Shown here piece after piece: positions 25,751 to 33,762 of a DNA stretch of 37,322 bases; within the stretch, counting starts at the first letter, position 1; every line of letters begins with the position of its first letter. The DNA is taken from positions 1-37,322 of the forward strand of contig URAN01000025.1 of assembly GCA_900545865.1 (NCBI GenBank). Reading direction: 5' to 3'. The stretch is from an uncultured Eubacteriales bacterium. GTDB taxonomy: Bacteria; Bacillota; Clostridia; Monoglobales; Monoglobaceae. A program made the position numbers and the translations under genes. The notes under the pieces are model-generated. The model did not search any database, had not been told where the DNA came from, and saw only the letters and a program-made list of their open reading frames with translations.

Positions 25751-27538
25751 TTATCTATCCAATTTTGTTACAAACGGCTCCGTCATCGCCTGGGTTCCCT
25801 CTTTATTCCACAAATACACAACAAATTCCGCATTGCTTTTGTCACTCGGCAGGTCAATTTGTAAAATGTGCTTGCTTATACTTCCTTTATCTAACCTGTC
25901 AACCGCAAAGGAATATACCTTTTGCTTGTATATCACGCCATCTTTCCGTATAAACGCAATGACATAACCGCTTATTGTGTCATCTGTAAGATTCGCAATA
26001 TCCAAATCAGCGTCGCCATTCACGGAGGTTGTCGAGGAATACCTCACTTCACCCTCAACCAGGGTTGAATCCGTTGTCTTAATCCTTTCGGATTCGGAGG
26101 ATATAAACAATCCCTGCCTTTCGGTAATCTCAGGCGAAAAGTGAACGTCATAGTATGTATTCGGCATTAATTCTTCTTCAAGAGTGTATATAAGCTTTTT
26201 CGGATCACTCTCGCTCCATGATGTCCTGCCATTGACTTTGGTTCCCGAAGCATCAGTCAGCCAAATCCAATTTTCCACGCCATCACTGTTCCCTTGTAAT
26301 TCATAATTAAATTCCGTTTCAAATGAAGAACCTTCAATAAACTTAAGAGCACTATCTATTTTCTTGACCTTTAATCCGCTTTGCTTATAAACCGAATAAT
26401 CATCAAGCAAGAACTTATTTCTTGGATTCTTGTGCGCTCCAAGCTTATTGTCCGCCATATTCATAACGGTCAAAATAAATCCCTTATCTGATTTTCCTTC
26501 ATCAAAGGAGAACCACGAGCGATTAACTCTTGCATTCCAATCCTTATCCAAATAGCTACCCTGGATTGCCTTGGAATTATCAAGCTTTAACTCCCTCATT
26601 CCCGAATTGATAATAACATTTCCGTCCTCATCTTTTATGATCACAGAGTTTCTTTTTACTTCTCCCGAATTATCCATGGTATATCTCACCGTATACCACC
26701 TTCCGGATTCCAGCTTATTGGAATCATTGGTAAGTTTAAACCCCTCATCCTTGAATTCACTGTTATATTTATCGGAAACGTGTCCGTTTCTTTCTCCGAG
26801 ATACACATCGCCGTTATTAAACGTAAGCACCGCGTATGCTCCGGCATTAAGATTTACAGGTATCGTTGACGCCTTGGCGGAATCATTGTACACAAGGCTG
26901 CCTGCCTCTGCTATTTCAAGCTTTACAACCTCTGCCTCCTTTGCCTCCGGCTCGTCAGACGCATTATCAAAGCAAATCTTGCTTTCCCACACGACCGACT
27001 CGCTCATATCAACACCGTTTCTGACCAAATAGGCAGCAGTATAGTCCTGTTGACCGTCCTTGCCCAGCATATAGAAATCACCCATCTGGAGATACTGGTT
27101 TGAGCCTCTTTTCATAACATTAAGGTTATACTTTGCTCCCATCCAAAAAACGCCGCTTTTTTTGTCGTTATCCTCTACCGCCCCGTAAAATCCGTAATCC
27201 GGATCACTTTCATCGGTAATTAAACGATCCGGAAACACCCAGTTTTTTGAATCGTTGGGCGTTCCCTGAACCGAGGGATCGTCGTTTGAGTCAACCTTTG
27301 TGGTAAATCTGTTAATACTGAAATTTCCCTGGTACACATCGCCGTTTATGATACCGTTCGCCGTAAGCCAATTATATTTATATTGCTTTGAACGATCCTC
27401 TGTTAAATCATACTGTTCAAAATTGTTTTGGTATTGTATCTCATACCTTTCCGTATCATTTGCATAAGTATAAACCGAATTATATGATGCCGCCATAAAT
27501 ATTCCTACGGCACACATTATAAAAAATTTTTTTCTCAT
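25751..27538 (-). CDS. Exported beta-rich protein of unknown function
   Basis: A 595-residue protein with a signal peptide (1-27, ending TYANDT). I recognise no family. The first 380 residues resemble a concanavalin-like jelly roll: an opening QYQNNFEQYDL, a central GRWYTVRYTMDNSGEVK (about 278-294) and a KFLLDDYSVYK ending are all typical of LamG-like sugar-binding or lyase folds. The last 200 residues look like two Ig-like beta domains (MPNTYYDVHFSP, and a final domain about 500-595). No catalytic motif stands out. It is the first exported gene after the transporter, 54 bp downstream of the permease, with GGGGAG before the ATG. A binding protein or a new polysaccharide lyase or hydrolase is possible. 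Confidence 0.6.
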   Translation of the reverse strand: MRKKFFIMCAVGIFMAASYNSVYTYANDTERYEIQYQNNFEQYDLTEDRSKQYKYNWLTANGIINGDVYQGNFSINRFTTKVDSNDDPSVQGTPNDSKNWVFPDRLITDESDPDYGFYGAVEDNDKKSGVFWMGAKYNLNVMKRGSNQYLQMGDFYMLGKDGQQDYTAAYLVRNGVDMSESVVWESKICFDNASDEPEAKEAEVVKLEIAEAGSLVYNDSAKASTIPVNLNAGAYAVLTFNNGDVYLGERNGHVSDKYNSEFKDEGFKLTNDSNKLESGRWYTVRYTMDNSGEVKRNSVIIKDEDGNVIINSGMRELKLDNSKAIQGSYLDKDWNARVNRSWFSFDEGKSDKGFILTVMNMADNKLGAHKNPRNKFLLDDYSVYKQSGLKVKKIDSALKFIEGSSFETEFNYELQGNSDGVENWIWLTDASGTKVNGRTSWSESDPKKLIYTLEEELMPNTYYDVHFSPEITERQGLFISSESERIKTTDSTLVEGEVRYSSTTSVNGDADLDIANLTDDTISGYVIAFIRKDGVIYKQKVYSFAVDRLDKGSISKHILQIDLPSDKSNAEFVVYLWNKEGTQAMTEPFVTKLDR

Positions 27539-27592
27539 ATTTCATCTCCCCTTCTTATTATGTGATATGACTAAATGCAACAAAACAATTGC

Positions 27593-28462
27593 TTATCCTT
27601 TTACTGCACCGGCAGCTATTCCCGATATAAAATACTTGTTTCCGATTGAATAAGCCGCAAGCACAGGGATGAGAGAAATAACCGTCCCCGCCAGCATTAA
27701 GTTCCACGATGCCGCGGATTCTCCCGTTGATTTTAATGCCATTAACCCAACAATCAAGGTGCGTTGTGACGAGTCGGTCAGCGTGAATATTGTCGGCATC
27801 AAATAATCATTCCATGACGAATTAAACGCCAAAATTCCTATTGTGGCAAGTATTGGTTTTAAAAGCGGCAATATTATTCTAAAAAAAATACCTATAAAAC
27901 TGCATCCATCTATTCTTGCCGCTTCATCCAACGCCCTCGGAAGTGTTTTTATATAACTTCTTACAAGATAATAATTTACTATTTGTATTCCAAACAACTT
28001 AAGTACAATCAATGTCCACAACGATGATGTCAAGTGAAGCGCTCTGAGAACTTTAAACAATGCATAAATTGTTATTGTACCAAGACTTATGAACATCAGC
28101 GATGAAAAAACTATAAATATTACATTTTTCAACGGAAAGTCACCGCGCGCAAATACATATCCGCCGGTTGATGCCAAAAACAATGTTATTATAACCGTTG
28201 AAGCACTATATATAACACTGTTGATAAACAATCTCGGAACCGGGAACTCCGGCGAATTCCAAGCGGTTATATAATTTGACAAAGACCATTTTTCGGGGAA
28301 GAATTTTTCCGGCTTTGCAAGTATTTCAATATTCGTTTTAAACGATGAAAAGAATGTGTATAAAATCGGAAATAATGTAATTATAACAAGTACTATAAGT
28401 ATCCCGTATATAATTATGTGTGAATTCCGAGTTTTTGACTTCTTACTTTTTTGCGTTGTCAT
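27593..28462 (-). CDS. Carbohydrate ABC transporter permease, MalG type (CUT1)
   Basis: A 289-residue inner-membrane permease with about six hydrophobic helices. The cytoplasmic EAA loop reads ALDEAARIDGCSFIGIFFRI near residue 176, the site that docks the ATPase. Its N-terminal TM segment (IIIYGILIVLVIITLFPILY) and final FISGIAAGAVKG are typical of MalG/LacG proteins. GAGGG precedes the ATG. It pairs with the permease at 28486-29406 and the binding lipoprotein at 29452-30852. No ATPase gene is present; CUT1 systems in Firmicutes often share an MsmX-like ATPase encoded elsewhere. The likely cargo is an oligosaccharide released by the exported enzymes. Confidence 0.92.
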   Translation of the reverse strand: MTTQKSKKSKTRNSHIIIYGILIVLVIITLFPILYTFFSSFKTNIEILAKPEKFFPEKWSLSNYITAWNSPEFPVPRLFINSVIYSASTVIITLFLASTGGYVFARGDFPLKNVIFIVFSSLMFISLGTITIYALFKVLRALHLTSSLWTLIVLKLFGIQIVNYYLVRSYIKTLPRALDEAARIDGCSFIGIFFRIILPLLKPILATIGILAFNSSWNDYLMPTIFTLTDSSQRTLIVGLMALKSTGESAASWNLMLAGTVISLIPVLAAYSIGNKYFISGIAAGAVKG

Positions 28463-28485
28463 TATTAACCCTCATTTTCATAAAT

Positions 28486-29406
28486 TTAATATGCACTGTT
28501 AGCAAACTTGTCGCTTAGCTTTGTATATATAATTGCAATGGCGCCCATAAACACAGCCGTAATTATAGATAGAGCACATCCGTATCCGATATTAACTACG
28601 GAATCCGCAAATCCGGGTGCAAACTTTGTAACAAGATATGACATAACCGTATATGTCCTGCCACCCGGAGCACCTCCCGTCAACGCAATTATATATTCAT
28701 TGGTCTGTAATGTCCCGTTTATTGAAAGCAACAAAATTGTCTGAAGCACAGGGGCTATCATAGGCAATGTTATTTTAAAGAACTTAACAACCCCCGTTGC
28801 TCCGTCGATTTCAGCGCTTTCATATAATTCTTTCGGCACATTGGCAAATGCCGCAACAAAATAAATAACATTAACACCGAAAGTATTCCAAATTGAACCT
28901 ATAATCAATACAATCATAGCGGAATGTTCGTTTCCAAACCAATTAAATCCGCTCTCTATCAATCCCCACTTTACAAGCCAAGCATTTATAAAGCCGAGTG
29001 TTCCGAACAGATTTGAAAAAATGAGTCCGATTATGACAACACTGATCATTGACGGCATATAAAATACCGCTCTGAAAAATCCCTTATTCCTTATCTTGGT
29101 ATTGAGCAAAGTTGCAACCGCCAATGCCAGTGGGATTTCAATCGGCAATTTATACAAAGCAAATTTAAACGTTACAAGCCATGAATTCCAATACGTCTTA
29201 TCATAAAAAATCTGTCTGAAATTTTCAAGTCCCGTCCATTTTGTGTTGACATCTATCCCATCATAAAAACAGAATGCCTTTGTCATTGCCCACAGCATCG
29301 GATAAAGCTGCAGTACAAAGAGTCCTATAAGCGGAAGTGCAAGCAAAATATAACATTGAACAACATCTTTTTTATTGTATCTTTTTAATTTTACTTTATT
29401 ATTCAT
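28486..29406 (-). CDS. Carbohydrate ABC transporter permease, MalF type (CUT1)
   Basis: A 306-residue permease with about six TM helices; the first is YILLALPLIGLFVLQLYPM. Its EAA loop is ELYESAEIDGATGVVKFFKI near residue 194. It forms a heterodimer with the MalG-type permease 23 bp downstream. The open frame extends to an ATG at 29421, but that codon has no ribosome site. The ATG at 29406, after GGTGA, gives the usual short basic N-terminus and is preferred. Confidence 0.92.
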   Translation of the reverse strand: MNNKVKLKRYNKKDVVQCYILLALPLIGLFVLQLYPMLWAMTKAFCFYDGIDVNTKWTGLENFRQIFYDKTYWNSWLVTFKFALYKLPIEIPLALAVATLLNTKIRNKGFFRAVFYMPSMISVVIIGLIFSNLFGTLGFINAWLVKWGLIESGFNWFGNEHSAMIVLIIGSIWNTFGVNVIYFVAAFANVPKELYESAEIDGATGVVKFFKITLPMIAPVLQTILLLSINGTLQTNEYIIALTGGAPGGRTYTVMSYLVTKFAPGFADSVVNIGYGCALSIITAVFMGAIAIIYTKLSDKFANSAY

Positions 29407-29451
29407 TTTTTCACCAACCATATTTTATGTCTTTTATTCAAGATATCTAAC

Positions 29452-30852
29452 TTATTTTTTTACTCTTTCGTCCCAATCCGGAATAATATAATCTTCAATC
29501 TTATATCCGTCATTCTTATGTTCCTCGGCATACTCATCCGCCAATTTATTTACTTCATCCTGATATGAATCTATCGCCTTATCCACATCCTGACCGTTAC
29601 CCCAAATATCAACCATTATTATATCTTTAAGCGATCTCAAATGGGTTGTATCAAGCTTTGTGCCGTCAACATCTGTACAGCTTTGATCTATAAGCTGTGC
29701 AAACTCTTTCCAGCCCTTTTTCATTCCATCTGTAGGAATATCCTTAACCAAATCCCAGTTAAACGGCAGGTCACAGCCTTCTTCGTACAACTTCTTTGCT
29801 ACTTCATCACTGTGGAGGAAGTTCATAACCTCCATAACCTGTTCAGGTGTTCCTGTTTCCAACGCTTTGGTACAAATAAAATATCCTGCACTCGTATACA
29901 TAAGCTGTTTATAACTGTTACCCTCATCGAGAACCGGCAATGGAGCCACTCCCCAATCGATTTTAGCCGGGAATTGATCATTATATACTCCAACGTCCCA
30001 GCTGACACCGAATTTCATTCCTATGCCGCCCTCAGCAAATCTTGCTCTTGCCTGATCGTTGTCCAGAGTTTCTTCTCCCGGAAATACAGATCCGTCCTTT
30101 TTAATATCCATCATTACTTTCAGAATCTGCTTTAATGCCGAATATTCACGTTTACCGTCTTTGGGATTATATCCGTTAAACCCACTACTCGACATAAGAC
30201 TTCCCATTAAATCATAATTATACCAATTTCCGTCTTTCATCGGGAAAACTATTCCGAATTGTTTCTTTGACGGATCGGTAAGCTTTTTAGCAACCTCTCT
30301 CAATTCATCAAAGGTCTTCGGCGGCTTTGCCTCGCCGTTCTCATCAACGATTCCGGCTGCCTTAAACATATCCTTGTTATATAGGAGCGCCAAAGGCTGA
30401 CTTTTTTTGGGAATGGAATATGTCTTTCCTTCATATGTATTTGCCGACTTTCTTATACCATTTTTAAACTTTTCTATCAGCGCATCTCCACCCGGAAGAT
30501 CCTCGATAGCAACTATACTATTGTTAGCGGCAAATTTCGATGCTGCAGATCCCGCAGCGAAGAAATCAGGCATATTTCCCAATTGCATTGAAAGTTCTAT
30601 ATTCTTTTGGAAATCAGTATCTTTTACCTCATAAACCAATTCAATTCCTTTTTCTTTTCCCTCGCTTTTGTTATAATCATCGATAATGGACTGCATTACA
30701 ACTTTGCTGTGAGCTTCATTTGACCAAATCGTAAACTTGACTGTATTTTTGTTTTGTCCTGTCCCTTCTCCTCCGCAACCCGACAATGTGCAAGTGCCGA
30801 GTGCCAAGCACGCAGCAGCAATTACTGCTGTAACCTTCTTAATTTTTTTCAT
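29452..30852 (-). CDS. Sugar ABC transporter solute-binding lipoprotein (family 1)
   Basis: A 466-residue extracellular binding lipoprotein. The signal peptide ends with lipobox LSGC, so Cys26 would be lipidated. Family 1 signatures include VKFTIWSNEAHSKV (about 39-52), KTYSIPKKSQPLALLYNKDMF (about 143-163), and GGIGMKFGVSWDVGVY in the middle. It captures an oligosaccharide and delivers it to the two permeases downstream. It is the first gene of the long operon, about 110 nt after the predicted transcription start, with AGGAAAGGTG before the ATG. Confidence 0.93.
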   Translation of the reverse strand: MKKIKKVTAVIAAACLALGTCTLSGCGGEGTGQNKNTVKFTIWSNEAHSKVVMQSIIDDYNKSEGKEKGIELVYEVKDTDFQKNIELSMQLGNMPDFFAAGSAASKFAANNSIVAIEDLPGGDALIEKFKNGIRKSANTYEGKTYSIPKKSQPLALLYNKDMFKAAGIVDENGEAKPPKTFDELREVAKKLTDPSKKQFGIVFPMKDGNWYNYDLMGSLMSSSGFNGYNPKDGKREYSALKQILKVMMDIKKDGSVFPGEETLDNDQARARFAEGGIGMKFGVSWDVGVYNDQFPAKIDWGVAPLPVLDEGNSYKQLMYTSAGYFICTKALETGTPEQVMEVMNFLHSDEVAKKLYEEGCDLPFNWDLVKDIPTDGMKKGWKEFAQLIDQSCTDVDGTKLDTTHLRSLKDIIMVDIWGNGQDVDKAIDSYQDEVNKLADEYAEEHKNDGYKIEDYIIPDWDERVKK

Positions 30853-30968
30853 AAATAAATCACCTTTCCTCGTATGATAAATGTAGTAGTTTTTTCAGTT
30901 CCTCTCCAAGAACTATTGTATAATTATTTAGATACTGTGGATTGGTTTCACCTTCTAAATTTAAATAT
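30853..30968 (-). other. Leader of the transporter operon containing a protein-like open stretch without a start codon
   Basis: The untranslated leader runs from about 30961 to the ATG at 30852. One frame stays open for about 40 codons and ends with TGA inside the ribosome-binding region, eight bases before the ATG. It reads LEGETNPQYLNNYTIVLGEE then LKKLLHLSYEER, faintly like the second helix of Spo0E-type phosphatases. No ATG, GTG or TTG begins it, so expression is doubtful. I see no known riboswitch fold. Confidence 0.3.
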
Positions 30969-30997
30969 ATTATAGCATATCAGCTATCCATGCACAA
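30969..30997 (-). promoter_or_regulatory. Sigma-A promoter of the transporter/glycosidase operon
   Basis: On the minus strand: -35 TTGTGC (30997-30992), a 17-bp spacer, and -10 TATAAT (30974-30969) with a TGC extension. The predicted start point is near 30961. The perfect -10 and weak -35 match those of the internal promoter at 7914-7942, and the same 22-bp element lies at the same offset. It is back-to-back with the two-component promoter at 31040-31068. Confidence 0.78.
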
Positions 30998-31015
30998 GTT
31001 GAAAAATCTGCAACA
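30994..31015 (-). promoter_or_regulatory. Putative operator shared with 7939-7960
   Basis: This is the second copy of the 22-bp element with GTTG-N9-CAAC symmetry, overlapping the -35 end of the transporter promoter. It lies between divergent promoters, about 25 bp upstream of the -35 box of the two-component genes, so one bound regulator could act on both directions. Confidence 0.6.
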
Positions 31016-31039
31016 TACCGTTTTTGCGATGTTTTTTAA

Positions 31040-31068
31040 TTGACAAGAACAGTCGGGTATGCTATAAT
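31040..31068 (+). promoter_or_regulatory. Sigma-A promoter of the two-component operon
   Basis: TTGACA (31040-31045), a 17-bp spacer and TATAAT (31063-31068), with a TGC extension: both hexamers match the consensus exactly. This suggests constitutive expression, unlike the weak -35 boxes of the two sugar promoters. The leader to the kinase ATG is about 125 nt, and I see no gene in it. Confidence 0.88.
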
Positions 31069-31201
31069 CAATTCAATCGGATAAACTATTGTTATGATGA
31101 AATCAAATGACTCGAAGAAATAAAACTTAATTTGTGTTCCTTTTTTCGGGCGTTTCGTTATGCAGTATCCGACCTATAAAAAAGGCAAAGGGTGATGTTT
31201 T

Positions 31202-32686
31202 ATGTTAGTAATGCTTTTAATAATATTTTTATCTGCAGCCATCACTCTGTCATTCGCTGCCTCGAACAAAATTTATAAGTTTTTTTCTATATATTGGATT
31301 GGAATTTTTTTATTATCGTTTTCCGTAACACTTTTGATAATAAAATTTGGAAATTATCCGCAAATTTTATCGTTGGATCATTTCCTCTACAAAATCATTA
31401 TTAATATTAAATTGCTGCCATCAACAATTTTAAGAATTTATAACGTCGGATACGCAATAATTATGATTTCCTCGATTTGCATATATTTTTCGTTATCACA
31501 AAAAAACACGGTAAATATATTAATTGTTGTATTTTTGGGAATGTTGACAATGGCTTTTCTGTTACTGAACGACCCATCGTTTAAGCTATCCTACTACATT
31601 TACAGCAATTATCAGTCAGGTCTGCCTAAAAATAAAATTTTTATGAACTGGGAAAATTCATTTAAATTGGTATCATTATGTATTATAATTCTTTTTGCGG
31701 TGTTACCTGTAAATGTACTTTTAAAAGCAACAAAGCGCACCATGCTCAGAACAATATGTGATTTTCATGTGGTCTGTGCCTTAATATTGATTTTGTTTGA
31801 CCTGCATATAGCAATAGTTTTTTTGTGCGGTTCGTTTAAGGTATTTTCACCTCCGGAGTTGAATTTGCTGTCTATTCCCAGAATTGATTTTTCTCAAATC
31901 AACTTCCGTTATCCCGTGATATTCAGCAGTGTAAGTTCCTTAGCGATTATGTTGATAATATTTTTCTCACGCCCGTTTAAAAGCAAATTGTTTTTTTCAA
32001 AAAAAGATATAGAAAATCAAGAGTATTTTTTCAATAAGAATATAAATATTCTGATTCATTCCGATAAAAACGCATTTGTAATTATAAAGAAGTTCGCTTC
32101 TCTTACTCAAAACGAGCTATCAAACAAAGAACAAGCATACAGATTACTTAATGAAATTATATCAAGATCCGAAAAGTCAATCTCACAGCTGAATGACGTA
32201 ACTAATGCATTGAACACCCATGGTGTCCCTTTTACAAAAACAAATATATGCGAATGTCTGGATTCCGCATTGACAAAAGCGGCTGTTCCCGAAAATATTA
32301 CGGTCGTTACAAATTATGATTTAACTGACGAAATAACAGTAAACGCCAATATCGACTTGCTATCCGAAGCGTTTTATAACATTATAGACAATGCCGTTTC
32401 ATCGCTCCGTTCTTCAAACAAAAATCAGCTTTGTATAAAGATACTTATCGAAGTCCGTAATAAATCTCTTTTTATTGAATTTGAAGATAACGGTGTAGGC
32501 ATCAGCCATCAGGATCAAAAAAGTATTTTCAAAGAGTTTTATTCCACAAAAAACTCAACGTCAAACCTTGGTCTCGGATTATCATCCGTAAAGAAAATTA
32601 TAAACCTTCATAAAGGCATGATCCGAGTTAAGAGCATTTTGGGGAAATACACCTGTTTTTGCATTATATTACCGTTAAACGGATAA
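31202..32686 (+). CDS. Membrane sensor histidine kinase
   Basis: A 494-residue membrane kinase. The N-terminal half (1-255) holds about seven hydrophobic helices (near 1-20, 28-48, 82-97, 103-122, 153-175, 188-210, 238-256) with short loops and no large extracellular sensor. The phosphoacceptor is probably His286 in ILIHSDKNAF. The catalytic domain has an N-box YNIIDNAVSSL (392-402), G1 FEDNGVGIS (427-435), F-box IFKEFYSTK (442-450) and G2 GLGLSSVKKI (457-466). It reads from the promoter at 31040-31068, with GGGTGATG just before the ATG. It sits divergently from the sugar transporter operon and 75 bp before its response regulator. The signal is unknown. The TM sensor resembles 7TM-type sensors that work with a membrane or binding-protein partner. 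Confidence 0.88.
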   Translation: MLVMLLIIFLSAAITLSFAASNKIYKFFSIYWIGIFLLSFSVTLLIIKFGNYPQILSLDHFLYKIIINIKLLPSTILRIYNVGYAIIMISSICIYFSLSQKNTVNILIVVFLGMLTMAFLLLNDPSFKLSYYIYSNYQSGLPKNKIFMNWENSFKLVSLCIIILFAVLPVNVLLKATKRTMLRTICDFHVVCALILILFDLHIAIVFLCGSFKVFSPPELNLLSIPRIDFSQINFRYPVIFSSVSSLAIMLIIFFSRPFKSKLFFSKKDIENQEYFFNKNINILIHSDKNAFVIIKKFASLTQNELSNKEQAYRLLNEIISRSEKSISQLNDVTNALNTHGVPFTKTNICECLDSALTKAAVPENITVVTNYDLTDEITVNANIDLLSEAFYNIIDNAVSSLRSSNKNQLCIKILIEVRNKSLFIEFEDNGVGISHQDQKSIFKEFYSTKNSTSNLGLGLSSVKKIINLHKGMIRVKSILGKYTCFCIILPLNG

Positions 32687-32761
32687 CATAATACACACTC
32701 ATACTAACCTATACATCAAATAATCAAATAAACTTATAAATTAAAGGAATGATAAAAAAAT

Positions 32762-33442
32762 ATGAACGAAATCCATGTTGCGATATGTGATGATATGGCA
32801 GAAATATGCAACTATTATCAATCGGTTATCTCCTGTTCAAATTCATTAATTTTTGACGGAAGCTCAACATCATGTCAGGGTTGTCTTGAACTTGTTTCGG
32901 ATAAAAAGCCTGACATTCTTTTGCTTGATATGCAAATTGAAGAATACAATTCGGGTATTAAACTCATTGATAAGATACGCCATATATCCCCGAAAACAAA
33001 AATAATAATTTTAACCATCAACAATAACAAATCCTTGATTTTTGACGCACTGTCTCAAGGGGCTGTGAATTACGTGTTAAAAGACTCGCCCGATTCGGAA
33101 ATCATCAACACAATCAAGACTGTTGCCTGTGGAAAAAAACTTCTGTCACATGATATAGCCATCAAACTCATTGATGAATGTAAAGAAATTAAAGACCGGC
33201 AACAATCGCTTTTATATATTTTTACAAACATGATTCATCTTTCAAACTTAGAGTTTGAAATTTTAAGGTATTATTGTATGGGTTATTCTTATAAGCAACT
33301 TTCCGAAAAGTATTTTGTGGAAGATACCACTGTAAGATCTCATATGTCCCGAATAATGAAAAAACTCGGTTTTTCTTCGGCATCCGCAATGAAGGATACC
33401 CTTAACAACCTCAAAGTTTTTGAGCTTTTCAACCAGAATTGA
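32762..33442 (+). CDS. Response regulator, NarL/LuxR type
   Basis: A 226-residue regulator. The receiver domain (1-125) has the acidic pair Asp10/Asp11, phosphoacceptor Asp56 in LLLDMQI, Thr85 in ILTIN and Lys107 in VLKDS. The C-terminal LuxR-type helix-turn-helix (about 158-212) reads LSNLEFEILRYYCMGYSYKQ followed by LSEKYFVEDTTVRSHMSRIM. It should be phosphorylated by the kinase just upstream and bind DNA as a dimer. The nearby GTTG-N9-CAAC element is the obvious candidate target. Sugar transporter operons in Clostridia are more often controlled by AraC-type YesN regulators, so a NarL-type partner is less usual. The ATG follows an A-rich leader with AAAGGAATG. Confidence 0.9.
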   Translation: MNEIHVAICDDMAEICNYYQSVISCSNSLIFDGSSTSCQGCLELVSDKKPDILLLDMQIEEYNSGIKLIDKIRHISPKTKIIILTINNNKSLIFDALSQGAVNYVLKDSPDSEIINTIKTVACGKKLLSHDIAIKLIDECKEIKDRQQSLLYIFTNMIHLSNLEFEILRYYCMGYSYKQLSEKYFVEDTTVRSHMSRIMKKLGFSSASAMKDTLNNLKVFELFNQN

Positions 33443-33471
33443 GCATACAACGACAAAAATAAAGATGCTAT

Positions 33472-33502
33472 AAAATCATAACCGCCCGCCCAACGTGTGG
33501 TT
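33472..33502 (-). repeat. Isolated IS200-type end (relic)
   Basis: AAAATCATAACC, then an imperfect hairpin CCGCCCG...CGTGTGG, matches the right end of the intact IS200-like element at 34853-34883 in the same orientation, with three base differences over about 31 bp. No transposase sequence lies next to it. It is 30 bp after the response-regulator stop codon and could serve as a weak terminator for the two-component operon, though it has no clear T tract. Confidence 0.55.
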
Positions 33503-33762
33503 ATTCCTTCCAATATTACATCTTATTCGCTGCGCTATTGGTATAACTCATGTCTTTATCTATAGTAGGAAACGACGGAAATTTCAGCATATATTGTTCA
33601 TGCTTATATATAACAGAAATTTTACTGGGATGTGTGCCGGCATACATCCCAGTGCATATCTCTCTTTCCGCTATCGACTATTTCCCACGCCTTTTCATAT
33701 TTTTAAGTGATTCGGAAAGATATTTGGGTAGCCCTCATTTAAAATGCGTTTCATCCTGTTTC
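33503..33762. other. Gene-free interval
   Basis: No coding sequence with a recognisable product is seen on either strand; short frames here have no family motifs. It holds only the palindrome at 33624-33653. It lies between a relic insertion-sequence end and a broken hydrolase gene, and is best read as decayed or mobile-element-derived DNA. Confidence 0.5.
33624..33653. repeat. 30-bp near-perfect palindrome
   Basis: The arms ACTGGGATGT and ACATCCCAGT surround GTGCCGGCAT. The whole 30 bp is self-complementary except for one G/T pair. The size and loop-free symmetry suit a cruciform, a mobile-element end or a dispersed repeat more than a terminator, since no T tract follows on either strand. 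Confidence 0.7.

Noticed and set aside
27539..27592. Possible attenuator between permease and exported genes (GCAA/TTGC arms)
   Set aside because: The four-base arms are too short and no T tract follows; it is probably chance.
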